64,000 nucleotides of DNA from an uncultured Erysipelotrichaceae bacterium (GTDB lineage Bacteria; Bacillota_I; Bacilli_A; RFN20; CAG-826): NCBI GenBank assembly GCA_902785645.1, contig CACZZG010000010.1, positions 1 through 64,000 on the forward strand, in the 5' to 3' direction. Below the pieces are notes generated by a model. That model saw only the letters and a program-made list of their open reading frames with translations. It ran no database searches and had not been told where the DNA came from. Each line of letters opens with the position of its first letter. Position 1 is the first letter of the stretch. A program made the translations under genes and the position numbers. This document shows, in pieces, positions 57,246-64,000 of the stretch.

Positions 57246-58192
57246 GTCTGTTTCTTCCTCCCGATTTTCTTAATTAAATGAGTAATTCCTTTTCTAATTA
57301 AAGGAATACATAAAGCAATAGTGATTAATACTGCATATAACAAACTCTTAAGTTGAGTTGGTAAACCTAATTTAATCGCAATAGTGATAATGGTGAAATA
57401 CAAAATCGCACCAAGCGCTACAGAGATTAACCAGTTCTTAAACGAACGTTTACCAAATATCGCTTCGCCGATAAGAATGGAAGCTAAACCGATAACTAAA
57501 TAGCCTGTCGCACTGACCGTCGATACACTTAATGCGTCTTGCACGTATAATGCACCCGCAAGTGCGATAAGACCGTTTGATATGGCAATACATGTAATCG
57601 TGGCAATTGTCGTGTTAATGCCTTGGCTTCTTGCCATCTTTTCATTCATGCCTGTCGCTCTAATGGCCATACCATATTCCGTACCGAAGAAGTAATAAAT
57701 ACCGACGATAACAATAAGGACGATAACCACCATAACAATAGTTTCCACTAAACGGTTCCATTGATTCCATGGATAGAATATCGAATAAATGGTTTGAACA
57801 GGGCTATCTGGTGATAGCTTAGAAGCTAATGGGATTTGGGTGCCAAAGAAATCTTGAGGATTAGTAATACCCATAATCATTAAAGCGATTGATGCGGAAG
57901 CAGTAAGAGTGATAATACCACTTAATAACTTAGGTATTTTTAATATTCTATTTAAAACGCCAGTGATAATACCGCATATAACACCGACGAGCATGCCGAG
58001 GATTGTCGCTAAGAATGGATTGATACCGCGATAGATACACGCTGCAGTTAAAGCCGCACCTAAAAGGAAACTTCCTTCAGCGGTCATATCCGCGAAATCG
58101 AGAAGTCTAAATGTGAGGAAAACCCCAATTGCTAATAAGCAGCAGGGTAATCCACTTGTTAAAATGTTAAATATAACATTTAATACTTCCAT
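57239..58192 (-). CDS. ABC transporter permease (TrpXYZ-like importer)
   Basis: A 317-residue membrane protein with about nine helices of the branched-chain-amino-acid/ribose permease class. GVFLTFRLLDFADMTAEGSFLLGAAL near 22-47 and the cytoplasmic coupling region GTEYGMAIRATGMNEKMARSQGIN near 168-190 are characteristic of permeases paired with ABC_sub_bind lipoproteins. It starts 5 nt after the binding-protein stop. Confidence 0.92.
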   Translation of the reverse strand: MEVLNVIFNILTSGLPCCLLAIGVFLTFRLLDFADMTAEGSFLLGAALTAACIYRGINPFLATILGMLVGVICGIITGVLNRILKIPKLLSGIITLTASASIALMIMGITNPQDFFGTQIPLASKLSPDSPVQTIYSIFYPWNQWNRLVETIVMVVIVLIVIVGIYYFFGTEYGMAIRATGMNEKMARSQGINTTIATITCIAISNGLIALAGALYVQDALSVSTVSATGYLVIGLASILIGEAIFGKRSFKNWLISVALGAILYFTIITIAIKLGLPTQLKSLLYAVLITIALCIPLIRKGITHLIKKIGRKKQTC

Positions 58193-58197
58193 AATAA

Positions 58198-59208
58198 TTA
58201 AGCGTTAATGTCAGTCCAATTATGAGCGTTTTTCATTTCTACAGGCATTTCTAAACCCGCTGTAGAGAGATTGGTGCTACTAAAGACATAAGAGCAGTTA
58301 CTTGCAGGAACTGCAGCGACTTTATAATCTGTTGGAGCTTTTTCATTTTTGATTAAAGAAGCGGCCATTTCACCAGTATTTTTACCGAGATTGTAGTAAT
58401 TGATAGATAAAGTGATATGTCCACCTTCTTTGAGCATACCTTCTTCACCACAGACAACTAAAACATTTCCAGCAGTAGCAGCTTGTTTAACAGCGTTCAT
58501 ATTTGCAGCGATATTATTATCGGTTGGTAAATAGATAGCGTCCACTCCATCAGCCACTAATGCTTCAGCGGTGGTTTTGATATCGGAAGAGTTAGAACAT
58601 GTCTTGATATCAGCAGTCATACCTGCAGCTTTAATAGCCGCTTCAGCTTGGTCAGCTTGAACTTTGGAGTTTTCTTCTGTTTGTGTATACATGATACCTA
58701 CTTTAGTAGAAGTAGATTTAAATTCTTTCACTAAAGCAATTTGAGCTTCTACTGGGTTAGCATCGGTTGTACCACAGACGAATCCAGATGGATTATCAAC
58801 GGACTTCACTAAACCAGCATCCACTGGATCGGTGACGGCAGTGAATAATAATGGTTTCTTTAAACCGGCATTCACTTGTGCGCCTAATAATGCTTTTGAG
58901 GCACCGGTTCCAATACCTAAATTGATATCACAGCTATCGACGAGATTCTTCGCTAAAGTATTGAGGTCAGCGTCATTACCACCAGCATTGGAATATTTAA
59001 TATTAATCTTATTTGGTAATCCAGCATCTTTAAGAGCATCTTCAAAGCCTTGTCTAGCCGCGCCTAAGGCGACGTGTTCAACAGGTTGAAGAATACCGAC
59101 ATTGATAGTGTCCTTTTTTGGATCAACAGGAGTGTACTCAGGCTGCTTTCCGCATGCACCGAGTAAGGCGATAGAGAGAATTGAGAGGAAGAGTAGTTTC
59201 TTTTTCAT
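58198..59208 (-). CDS. ABC transporter substrate-binding lipoprotein (ABC_sub_bind family, TrpX-like)
   Basis: A 336-residue lipoprotein: signal ending ALLGAC (Cys19), then a periplasmic-binding-protein type I fold. INVGILQPVEHVALGAARQGFEDAL near 35-59, NTLAKNLVDSCDINLGIGTGAS near 86 and LFTAVTDPVDAGLV near 121 are typical of the ABC_sub_bind family, which transports tryptophan/tyrosine or unknown solutes in Firmicutes. First gene of the operon; RBS GAAGGAC. The attenuator upstream, with Phe and Tyr codons, suggests aromatic amino acids as ligand. Confidence 0.92.
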   Translation of the reverse strand: MKKKLLFLSILSIALLGACGKQPEYTPVDPKKDTINVGILQPVEHVALGAARQGFEDALKDAGLPNKINIKYSNAGGNDADLNTLAKNLVDSCDINLGIGTGASKALLGAQVNAGLKKPLLFTAVTDPVDAGLVKSVDNPSGFVCGTTDANPVEAQIALVKEFKSTSTKVGIMYTQTEENSKVQADQAEAAIKAAGMTADIKTCSNSSDIKTTAEALVADGVDAIYLPTDNNIAANMNAVKQAATAGNVLVVCGEEGMLKEGGHITLSINYYNLGKNTGEMAASLIKNEKAPTDYKVAAVPASNCSYVFSSTNLSTAGLEMPVEMKNAHNWTDINA

Positions 59209-59226
59209 AAAATGTCCTTCTTTCTT

Positions 59227-59283
59227 AATAAAAGTTTGGCGTTGTTAGCACCAAACTGTTCTTCTCATCTTCATTCGGTGCTA
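59227..59283 (-). promoter_or_regulatory. Antiterminator/terminator pair (attenuator) of the ABC importer operon
   Basis: On the minus strand GTTTGGTG (59256-59249) and CGCCAAAC (59241-59234) form an 8-bp stem (one G-T pair) followed by TTTTATT: an intrinsic terminator 25 bp before the SBP gene. TAGCACC (59283-59277) can instead pair perfectly with GGTGCTA (59252-59246), which overlaps the terminator's 5' arm. The two folds exclude each other, the hallmark of an attenuator. No T-box (TGGNACC) sequence is present. Confidence 0.65.
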
Positions 59284-59328
59284 TCTATTTATCAATCAAC
59301 AACACCTAATAGCTAAAAAGCCAAGATA

Positions 59329-59388
59329 CTATTGATTGTCCCTTGGGAAATAAAAGCTATAAAAGTAATAAAATGCGTTTCTTAACAT
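59329..59388 (-). CDS. Phe/Tyr-rich leader peptide
   Basis: The ORF MLRNAFYYFYSFYFPRDNQ ends at TAG (59331-59329). Eight of 19 codons are Phe (4) or Tyr (4), clustered at codons 6-14. Its final Asn-Gln codons form the 5' arm CAATCAA (59338-59332), which can pair with TTGATTG (59299-59293), upstream of the antiterminator. This is the layout of ribosome-mediated attenuation: stalling at scarce Phe/Tyr would let the first hairpin and the antiterminator form. Weak point: only a poor RBS (AAGAAAAAAG) precedes the ATG. Confidence 0.5.
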   Translation of the reverse strand: MLRNAFYYFYSFYFPRDNQ

Positions 59389-59461
59389 AGTCACTTTTTT
59401 CTTGGTAATAAATCTAACGCATTTAATCCTTAATATCAATAATTAAATAAAAATCGGTCAA
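59371..59461 (-). promoter_or_regulatory. Putative promoter and 5' helix of the attenuated leader
   Basis: On the minus strand TTGACC (59461-59456) and GATATT (59437-59432) are 18 bp apart and would start transcription near 59425. A perfect 9-bp inverted repeat, AAATGCGTT (59424-59416) and AACGCATTT (59379-59371), lies right at the 5' end of that RNA and encloses the leader-peptide start codon. Confidence 0.4.
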
Positions 59462-59517
59462 AAATACCGAATTGGACCATAAAATTCTAACTTTTTTCAA
59501 GAAATTTCAAAAAAAGT

Positions 59518-59545
59518 GAAAAAAATAGAGGATTTCTCCCCTATT
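59518..59545 (-). terminator. Minus-strand terminator
   Basis: On the minus strand ATAGGGGA GAAA TCCTCTAT forms an 8-bp stem (one G-T) with a GAAA tetraloop, followed by seven Ts. It ends transcription coming from the DedA-like gene, leaving an unusually long 3' UTR of about 185 nt, or ends an RNA antisense to the small ORF at 59658. Confidence 0.7.
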
Positions 59546-59657
59546 AGTTAGTGTAAGGACTTTTTTATCCTTGCCGTTTGTTATACGTAAGCGTCTCCTA
59601 ATGACCAATCGGTTCTTGTAGAGCATTTCCCTCGGAACTCGATAGGAGGCGATGCTT
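59546..59657 (+). promoter_or_regulatory. Structured leader sequestering the RBS of a small ORF
   Basis: CGTCTCCTA (59592-59600) pairs with TAGGAGGCG (59643-59651) in a 9-bp stem with one G-T, extended after a bulge by TAAG/CTTA. The AGGAGG RBS (59644-59649) is fully inside. Smaller pairings (GTTC/GAAC, GAG/CTC) fill the loop. The stretch is far more GC-rich than its surroundings. No clear promoter was found. Confidence 0.4.
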
Positions 59658-59762
59658 ATGGAAATAGTTATTATTTTCTTAACGCTATTTCTATTTTGCC
59701 TAGTAGAAATAATTATAAACAAATGCTGGTTATTTGGTAGTGTTTTGTTTCTTTTTCTTTAA
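59658..59762 (+). CDS. Small hydrophobic peptide (possible type I toxin-like)
   Basis: A 34-residue ORF, MEIVIIFLTLFLFCLVEIII followed by NKCWLFGSVLFLFL, essentially one or two membrane helices with a single Glu pair and Asn-Lys-Cys-Trp. An ideal AGGAGG lies 8 nt before the ATG but is locked in a stem. Its 3' end overlaps the end of the convergent DedA-like gene. Size, hydrophobicity and RBS masking recall type I toxin mRNAs of Firmicutes, but I match it to no named family. It could be chance coding. Confidence 0.4.
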   Translation: MEIVIIFLTLFLFCLVEIIINKCWLFGSVLFLFL

Positions 59763-60485
59763 GAAGTTAGAGAGCCATTTATCGATTCTTTTTGCAAAGT
59801 ATAGTAATAGGCCCACATACGCGATGATTGTGACACCTACGCGTAAGTAATCTAATGGATCTCTGCTAGTAAATGATGAAACGCTTTCAGGAATGATTTG
59901 TACACCAAAGATGACAGTAGCGCATCCAATACCTCTACATAAAGCGATCTCTAATAAATGGATCCAGAAGTTCATTTTAGTGGCGCCGCTGACCATACAG
60001 ATAGCATCGTCAGGGAAGATGGGCAACAAATACATGACAGGGACATAGACCATGCCTTTTTCTTGGATTAATTCTTTAGCTTCTTCGTATTCATCTTTTC
60101 CTAAGATTTTAACAATAGCTTTATTGCCACCAAATCTTCCGATTAAATCCATTACGACAGATGTCAAAATGACACTAGTTAAACATATTAAGAAAATGAG
60201 AAATGGTGGTAAATAATCAAATGTCGCTAAAGATAGTAAGTCAAATATCATGCTACAAGCAGGCATGAAAGATAGGAATATAGTCATCACAACACGTAGT
60301 GAAATATACACTAAAATAGCCCATGGACCTGATTGTTTAATGTAGCCTTTTAAGACATTAACATCAGTTAAACCAAAGTGACGTAATAAGAAATATAAAC
60401 CGACTGAGATACTCGCTAAAACGAGTAAGACTAATACGATTTTTAATACCTTTTTAAATTTATCTTTGTTGATTTTTAGTTTCAT
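59730..60485 (-). CDS. DedA/TVP38-like (VTT domain) membrane protein
   Basis: A protein of about 251 residues with about six hydrophobic segments. The VTT/SNARE-associated core is recognisable: PACSMIFDLLSLATFDYLP, then LIGRFGGNKAIVKILG and the conserved LLPIFPDDAICMVSGATKM loop with re-entrant Pro/Asp. Members scramble or flip lipids such as undecaprenyl phosphate in bacteria. The frame is open to 60566, but those 27 residues lack family similarity and cross an AT-rich promoter-like region; ATG 60485 gives a basic N-terminus (MKLKINKDKFKKVLK) then helix 1. No clear RBS is seen for either start. Confidence 0.8.
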   Translation of the reverse strand: MKLKINKDKFKKVLKIVLVLLVLASISVGLYFLLRHFGLTDVNVLKGYIKQSGPWAILVYISLRVVMTIFLSFMPACSMIFDLLSLATFDYLPPFLIFLICLTSVILTSVVMDLIGRFGGNKAIVKILGKDEYEEAKELIQEKGMVYVPVMYLLPIFPDDAICMVSGATKMNFWIHLLEIALCRGIGCATVIFGVQIIPESVSSFTSRDPLDYLRVGVTIIAYVGLLLYFAKRIDKWLSNFLKKKKQNTTK

Positions 60486-60661
60486 GCTTACAACATATTT
60501 TATTCTTTTGACCAAAATAATAAAAACATTATTTGCATTAATTACCGGCAAAATAAACAACATCAAATTTTATAAAAATTGCCGAAAAGTGCAATAAAGT
60601 AGTATTTGTAGCAAAAAGATATATAATAATATACACAAAATAGTAGTGAGGTAATTGTTAT

Positions 60662-62149
60662 ATGAAATATCTAAGCATTTCAGAAACGGCAATAAAAATG
60701 GGATTATCGGAAAGAAGTATCCGTAATTATTGTGCCCAAGGACGTATCCCAGGAGCAATTTTAAAAGGAAAAAGCTGGTTAATTCCTTTTGATGCTAATA
60801 AACCATCAAGAATTAACGGCAAAGAAAATGAATGTGATGAAGAAGCTCTATCTTTGGGTTATGAATTAATCGATTTTATCAATAATTCTCCAGTACCTTT
60901 TTATGCGATTGAAAATGTTAAACAAAGATTATTAGATGGATCTTATGAACAGAAGTTCGAAAACAAAGATTTTAATTTGAAACCAGGTTCTAAGGTTTTC
61001 TTTATTAGAAACGGTTCTACTTTAATCGCTTTGAATGTCGGCAAAAACGTCAGTAGTGGTAATTGTCATTTCCACATCATTGTAAGTCATGACGATTCTC
61101 CATGTTTTAAAATCAAACCAGAATGCGATAGCAAAACTGATATTTATAACAAGATCAATGTTGAGACCTATGGTGGACTCATTAATTCTACATGGTTAGA
61201 TAGACCTTTAGGCATCGCTGGTAGAGTAATTGTTAATACTGAACAAGGGTTAGAAACTAGATTAATTAATCTTAACGACAATGTCGTGATGATTCCTAAT
61301 TTATGCATCCATTTCAATCGTGAAATTAACGAAGGATATAAATACGATAAGGCAATCGATTTGCAAGCTTTCATCGGACAAGAATTAGAAGGAAATCCAC
61401 TTAGAGAATTATTAAGTTCACACTTAAATGTGAAAACGGAAGATATTTCTAACTTTGATTTATATTTATATAATCGTGAATCTGGATATCTTTGGGGCAA
61501 TAAAAAAGAATACGTCTCCTCTTCTAGATTAGATGATTTGGAATGTGTTTATTGTTCTATGAAAGCATTCTTGCAAGAAGAAAATGACAACTGCATTAAT
61601 GTTTTATACATCGCAGATAACGAAGAAGTTGGTTCTTGTTCAAGACAAGGCGCGGATAGTGATTTCTTAGAAACAGTATTAGGAAAATGTGTTGATAAAT
61701 TAGGCGGAGATTATAAAGTTGCTCTAGCAAATTCATTTCTAATAAGCGCGGATAACGCACATGCAGTCCACCCAAATAAGCCAGGTATTTCTGATGCGGA
61801 TAATCGTCCATACATGAACAAAGGTATCGCTATTAAATTCAAAGGCGAAATGTTCTATACCACAGATGGCATTTCAGGAGCGATATTCCAAAGATTATGT
61901 GATAGTTCACATACTCCTTATCAATTCTTCACAAATAGAAGCGATATTAGAGGTGGTCATACATTAGGTGCATTACTACTTAGCCATGTTTCGATTATGG
62001 CGGTGGATATTGGTTTACCACAACTTGCGATGCACTCATCTTTTGAAACCGCAGGAACACTCGATATTAAATATGGTGTGAACGCATTTAAAGAATTCTA
62101 TTCCAGTAATATTGAAATAGAAGGCGATAACTATAAGATTTATAAATAA
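60662..62149 (+). CDS. M18 aminopeptidase fused to an N-terminal HTH domain
   Basis: A 495-residue protein. Residues 1-55 (LSISETAIKMGLSERSIRNYC then GRIPGAILKGKSWLIP) are a MerR/excisionase-like winged HTH. Residues about 60-495 are an M18 aspartyl aminopeptidase-type enzyme with all metal ligands: His in VSHDDSP near 142, Asp in WLDRPLGIAGRV near 179, Glu pair in DNEEVGSCSRQGADS near 320, Asp in ISADNAHAVHPN near 362 and His in LAMHSSFETAG near 457. RBS GAGG lies before the HTH Met and no start exists at the domain border, so the fusion is real in this sequence. A TATAAT lies at 60622-60627. Confidence 0.88.
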   Translation: MKYLSISETAIKMGLSERSIRNYCAQGRIPGAILKGKSWLIPFDANKPSRINGKENECDEEALSLGYELIDFINNSPVPFYAIENVKQRLLDGSYEQKFENKDFNLKPGSKVFFIRNGSTLIALNVGKNVSSGNCHFHIIVSHDDSPCFKIKPECDSKTDIYNKINVETYGGLINSTWLDRPLGIAGRVIVNTEQGLETRLINLNDNVVMIPNLCIHFNREINEGYKYDKAIDLQAFIGQELEGNPLRELLSSHLNVKTEDISNFDLYLYNRESGYLWGNKKEYVSSSRLDDLECVYCSMKAFLQEENDNCINVLYIADNEEVGSCSRQGADSDFLETVLGKCVDKLGGDYKVALANSFLISADNAHAVHPNKPGISDADNRPYMNKGIAIKFKGEMFYTTDGISGAIFQRLCDSSHTPYQFFTNRSDIRGGHTLGALLLSHVSIMAVDIGLPQLAMHSSFETAGTLDIKYGVNAFKEFYSSNIEIEGDNYKIYK

Positions 62150-62152
62150 ATA

Positions 62153-63463
62153 TTATTGTTCGACTTTTTCAGGTTCTTGGACCTGTTCCGTTTCTTCTTG
62201 TTGTCTCTCTTTGCTCTTACGATTGACCACTAAGCTTCTAATCGCGTGGACTAAGAAGATTAAAGCAACAATAATAACGACAATCTTTAAGACAACCACT
62301 GTGGAAATAACGATTAAGTACTTAAGTACGATGTTCGCATTATAAGAACCAATCGCCACAGTTTCTAATAAGTTAAAGAAAGCAGCAATCAAAGAGATAT
62401 AACCCAATCCTAAGCGATAGGTATCTCCAGTATTTCTGCTTTTATTTATGCCGCGACCAGCAGCGATAAATCTAAAGATACATAGTGGAATAGTGACAAA
62501 TAAGAAAAGGTAAATATCTGAACTGACTTCAATCTTATTCAACATCAAGACAATTGCACCAAAACAGATGATGTCACTAAATAGTGTGTAGAATAAGGCA
62601 TTAAATAATAAGATCCATGAGGAACGGCGATTCTCTTTGATCTTGTTGCCTTTAGAGGATTTTTGAATGCCTTTATGCCAAAGGTAATCAATTAATTTGA
62701 TTAACATTGTTCCTAAATAGAACAAGATAAGGAACAAATAAATGTTGCTTTTCTTAATGTTATTAAAGGCAATAACTGAAGTGTAAATAGTGGCCACAAA
62801 GCCTAAGAATAGTGTCACTTCATTGTCATAAATCCATGTGGCGACATGTTTAAGCTTATCTTTCGTGGTTAATGGTTGTCTGGTCTTCGCTCTGACATCA
62901 GTGAACACTGCAAGTATTGCGGAAACAATTGTGAACACCGCATTAATTGATAATTGCACGATAAAAATCCATAGGGCAACTTCTCTTTTAGGGAATAGTT
63001 GATAGAAAACAACATAAACAATGATCAAGACAAGATATGAGAAAGTGATAAAGTCACTGTTTCTATATCCATGTATTAAAGGGCTATAGTGTTTTCTTGT
63101 GCTTACAGCCTCAATTATCCAAAGGATAAATTTGATAAACGCACCTGTACCATAAGCGATGTATGCGTTAAGCGGATGGATGTATTGAGGGGATCTCCAT
63201 AAGGCCATGAATAACAAGTAGTCCATCATGAAGATGACACCGATGATTTGCATGACGCCCAAGACCCTCATACCTTTATATTCATCTTTGATGAGCGAGG
63301 CAATAAAGGTCATTAGTGTTTCAAAAACAAAATAAGCGGCAATACCGATAAACCAGTTGTTTTTACCAAGCAAAACAAAAACAGAATACCCCGCCATAGC
63401 AAAAGAAGTGAGGCAGGAAATAATCGTTAATGCAATTTTTAAACCCTTATTGGATTTTTCCAT
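62153..63463 (-). CDS. Polytopic membrane protein of unknown function
   Basis: A 436-residue protein with about eleven predicted membrane helices, ending in a Gln/Glu-rich charged tail (KSKERQQEETEQVQEPEKVE). Motifs such as SPLIHGYRNSDFITFSYLVL and FIAAGRGINKSRNTGDTYRLG are probably cytoplasmic loops; I assign no family. The frame includes an in-frame TTG at 63469, but the ATG at 63463 is preferred. It lacks a visible RBS; a TAAAAT lies 15 bp before the ATG. It converges with the M18 gene 3 nt apart and diverges from cysE. Confidence 0.7.
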   Translation of the reverse strand: MEKSNKGLKIALTIISCLTSFAMAGYSVFVLLGKNNWFIGIAAYFVFETLMTFIASLIKDEYKGMRVLGVMQIIGVIFMMDYLLFMALWRSPQYIHPLNAYIAYGTGAFIKFILWIIEAVSTRKHYSPLIHGYRNSDFITFSYLVLIIVYVVFYQLFPKREVALWIFIVQLSINAVFTIVSAILAVFTDVRAKTRQPLTTKDKLKHVATWIYDNEVTLFLGFVATIYTSVIAFNNIKKSNIYLFLILFYLGTMLIKLIDYLWHKGIQKSSKGNKIKENRRSSWILLFNALFYTLFSDIICFGAIVLMLNKIEVSSDIYLFLFVTIPLCIFRFIAAGRGINKSRNTGDTYRLGLGYISLIAAFFNLLETVAIGSYNANIVLKYLIVISTVVVLKIVVIIVALIFLVHAIRSLVVNRKSKERQQEETEQVQEPEKVEQ

Positions 63464-63484
63464 AATCAAAAATATTTTAACTGA

Positions 63485-63529
63485 AATATAGAAGTCTTTT
63501 CTATATTATTGCAAATAAATTCCAATAAT
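63485..63529. promoter_or_regulatory. Two inverted repeats between divergent genes
   Basis: AATATAGAA (63485-63493) and TTCTATATT (63499-63507) form a perfect 9-bp inverted repeat. ATTATTG (63505-63511) and CAATAAT (63523-63529) form a second, 7 bp. They lie in the 101-bp region between the membrane protein and cysE and could be operator sites or promoter-associated hairpins. Confidence 0.35.
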
Positions 63530-63564
63530 GAGAAAATAACCACATCCATAAGGGGGATAAAATC

Positions 63565-64000
63565 ATGATTTGTAGCAAAGAAGTAATGACTTTCTATCAT
63601 GAAAGTGAGAACTTTGTTCTCGGTTGTTCAAAAGATCTCGATGTCGTTAGACAATTATTCTTATCCTCTATCTGTAATGATCAAGCTAAAGCAGATGCAT
63701 TTATTAATGCTTTGCCTAATATCAAAAAAGATTTAGAAAAAGATTTATCTTTCTTTATGGATAGTGACCCCGCAGTGGATAGCAAAGAAGAAGTTATCTT
63801 AGCTTACCCAGGGTTTAAAGCCATTAGATATTATCGTATTGCTCATGAATTATATTTGTTAGGTGAAAAACTTAACGCTAGAATCATCGCGGAAGAAGCG
63901 CATGAACAAACAGGCGTTGATATTCATCCGGGTGCGACAATTGCTTGCCCATTATTTATTGACCATGGTACCGGTATTGTTATTGGTGAAACCGCGATCA
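63565..64000 (+). CDS. cysE: Serine O-acetyltransferase (partial, runs off the window)
   Basis: The first 145 residues are visible. The N-terminal helical region (KADAFINALPNIKKDLEKDL) is followed by PGFKAIRYYRIAHELYLLG near 90-108 and the left-handed beta-helix start GVDIHPGATIACPLFIDHGTGIVIGETAI near 117-145, with the catalytic His of DHGTG. The enzyme acetylates serine with acetyl-CoA in cysteine synthesis. The start ATG is preceded by AAGGGGG. The C-terminal active-site repeats lie beyond position 64000. Confidence 0.9.
   Translation, partial: MICSKEVMTFYHESENFVLGCSKDLDVVRQLFLSSICNDQAKADAFINALPNIKKDLEKDLSFFMDSDPAVDSKEEVILAYPGFKAIRYYRIAHELYLLGEKLNARIIAEEAHEQTGVDIHPGATIACPLFIDHGTGIVIGETAI

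Noticed and set aside
59209-59440. T-box or known riboswitch in the ABC importer leader
   Set aside because: No AGGGTGGNACCGCG box and no core sequence of the SAM, lysine, TPP, glycine, purine or ykkC classes; a leader-peptide attenuator explains the features better.
59450-59472. TCGGT/ACCGA hairpin with minus-strand T-run as a second terminator
   Set aside because: Only a 5-bp stem, and it overlaps the better-supported promoter of the attenuated leader; could not be decided.
59507-59722. 71-residue minus-strand ORF opposite the small hydrophobic ORF
   Set aside because: No RBS, basic low-complexity composition, and it runs over a terminator hairpin; most likely chance.
60486-60566. 27 extra N-terminal residues of the DedA-like protein
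   Set aside because: No similarity to the family and AT-rich promoter-like DNA; kept only as a possible alternative start.

Overview
The window is a chromosomal stretch of a low-GC, Gram-positive-type bacterium: an uncultured member of the Bacilli, Erysipelotrichia-like or an RF39/Acholeplasma-like relative, probably from an animal gut or rumen. The evidence is the Firmicute S10-spc-alpha ribosomal gene order, zinc-type S14 and L36, several lipobox lipoproteins, strong GGAGG ribosome binding sites, AT-rich intergenic DNA and a diet of plant galactosides. TGA is used as a stop (the galM stop overlaps the galK start) and Trp is TGG, so the code is 11, not the Mycoplasma code. The genus assignment is inference; there is no 16S rRNA, tRNA, CRISPR array, IS element or prophage in the window.

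Layout. 165-1319: a lipoprotein. 1440-16757: a galactoside/oligosaccharide utilisation region with two GH2 enzymes, a GH36 alpha-galactosidase, a GH13 glucosidase, two MFS/GPH sugar transporters, galM and galK, plus a GT-B-like protein of unknown role. 16770-20916: glyA, a CASTOR-like RCK channel protein and a flavin-reductase-like protein. 20938-23271 (minus strand): nucleoside hydrolase, ribokinase and a DUF308-like membrane protein, a nucleoside-ribose salvage cassette. 23355-27462: DUF3810 peptidase-like protein, a 45-aa rubredoxin, an aquaporin, a membrane protein and pepT. 27547-31824: a kinase-like protein, prs, tgt, queA and queH (PRPP and queuosine). 32254-47117: one long S10-spc-alpha operon from rpsJ to rplQ including secY, adk, map, infA and rpoA, with its own strong promoter and structured leader.

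47246-51150: remains of a two-gene toxin-antitoxin-like unit, a clostripain-type lipoprotein protease with three Ig-like repeats, and two small lipoproteins. 51256-53759: preT-preA pyrimidine reductase. 53821-56214: GH3 beta-glucosidase. 56232-59208 (minus strand): an ABC importer of the TrpXYZ type behind what looks like a ribosome-mediated attenuator. 59658-60485: a small hydrophobic ORF with a sequestered ribosome binding site, convergent with a DedA/TVP38-like protein. 60662-62149: an M18 aminopeptidase fused to a DNA-binding HTH. 62153-63463: a polytopic membrane protein. 63565 to the end: the start of cysE.

Main points of interest. (1) The importer at 56232-59208 is preceded by a 19-codon leader ORF holding four Phe and four Tyr codons, followed by mutually exclusive antiterminator and terminator hairpins; this predicts Phe/Tyr-controlled attenuation and an aromatic substrate. 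(2) Two ribosomal protein genes are broken in this sequence: rplC by an 8-bp tandem duplication and rplR by an internal deletion of about 46 nt, while the rest of L18 reads straight into S5 with no stop or start between. (3) Several ribosomal proteins carry long Ala/Lys/Glu/Pro-rich tails, and L30 is missing from its usual place. (4) An HTH-M18 peptidase fusion and an ABC ATPase with about 75 extra charged residues between signature and Walker B are unusual protein architectures.
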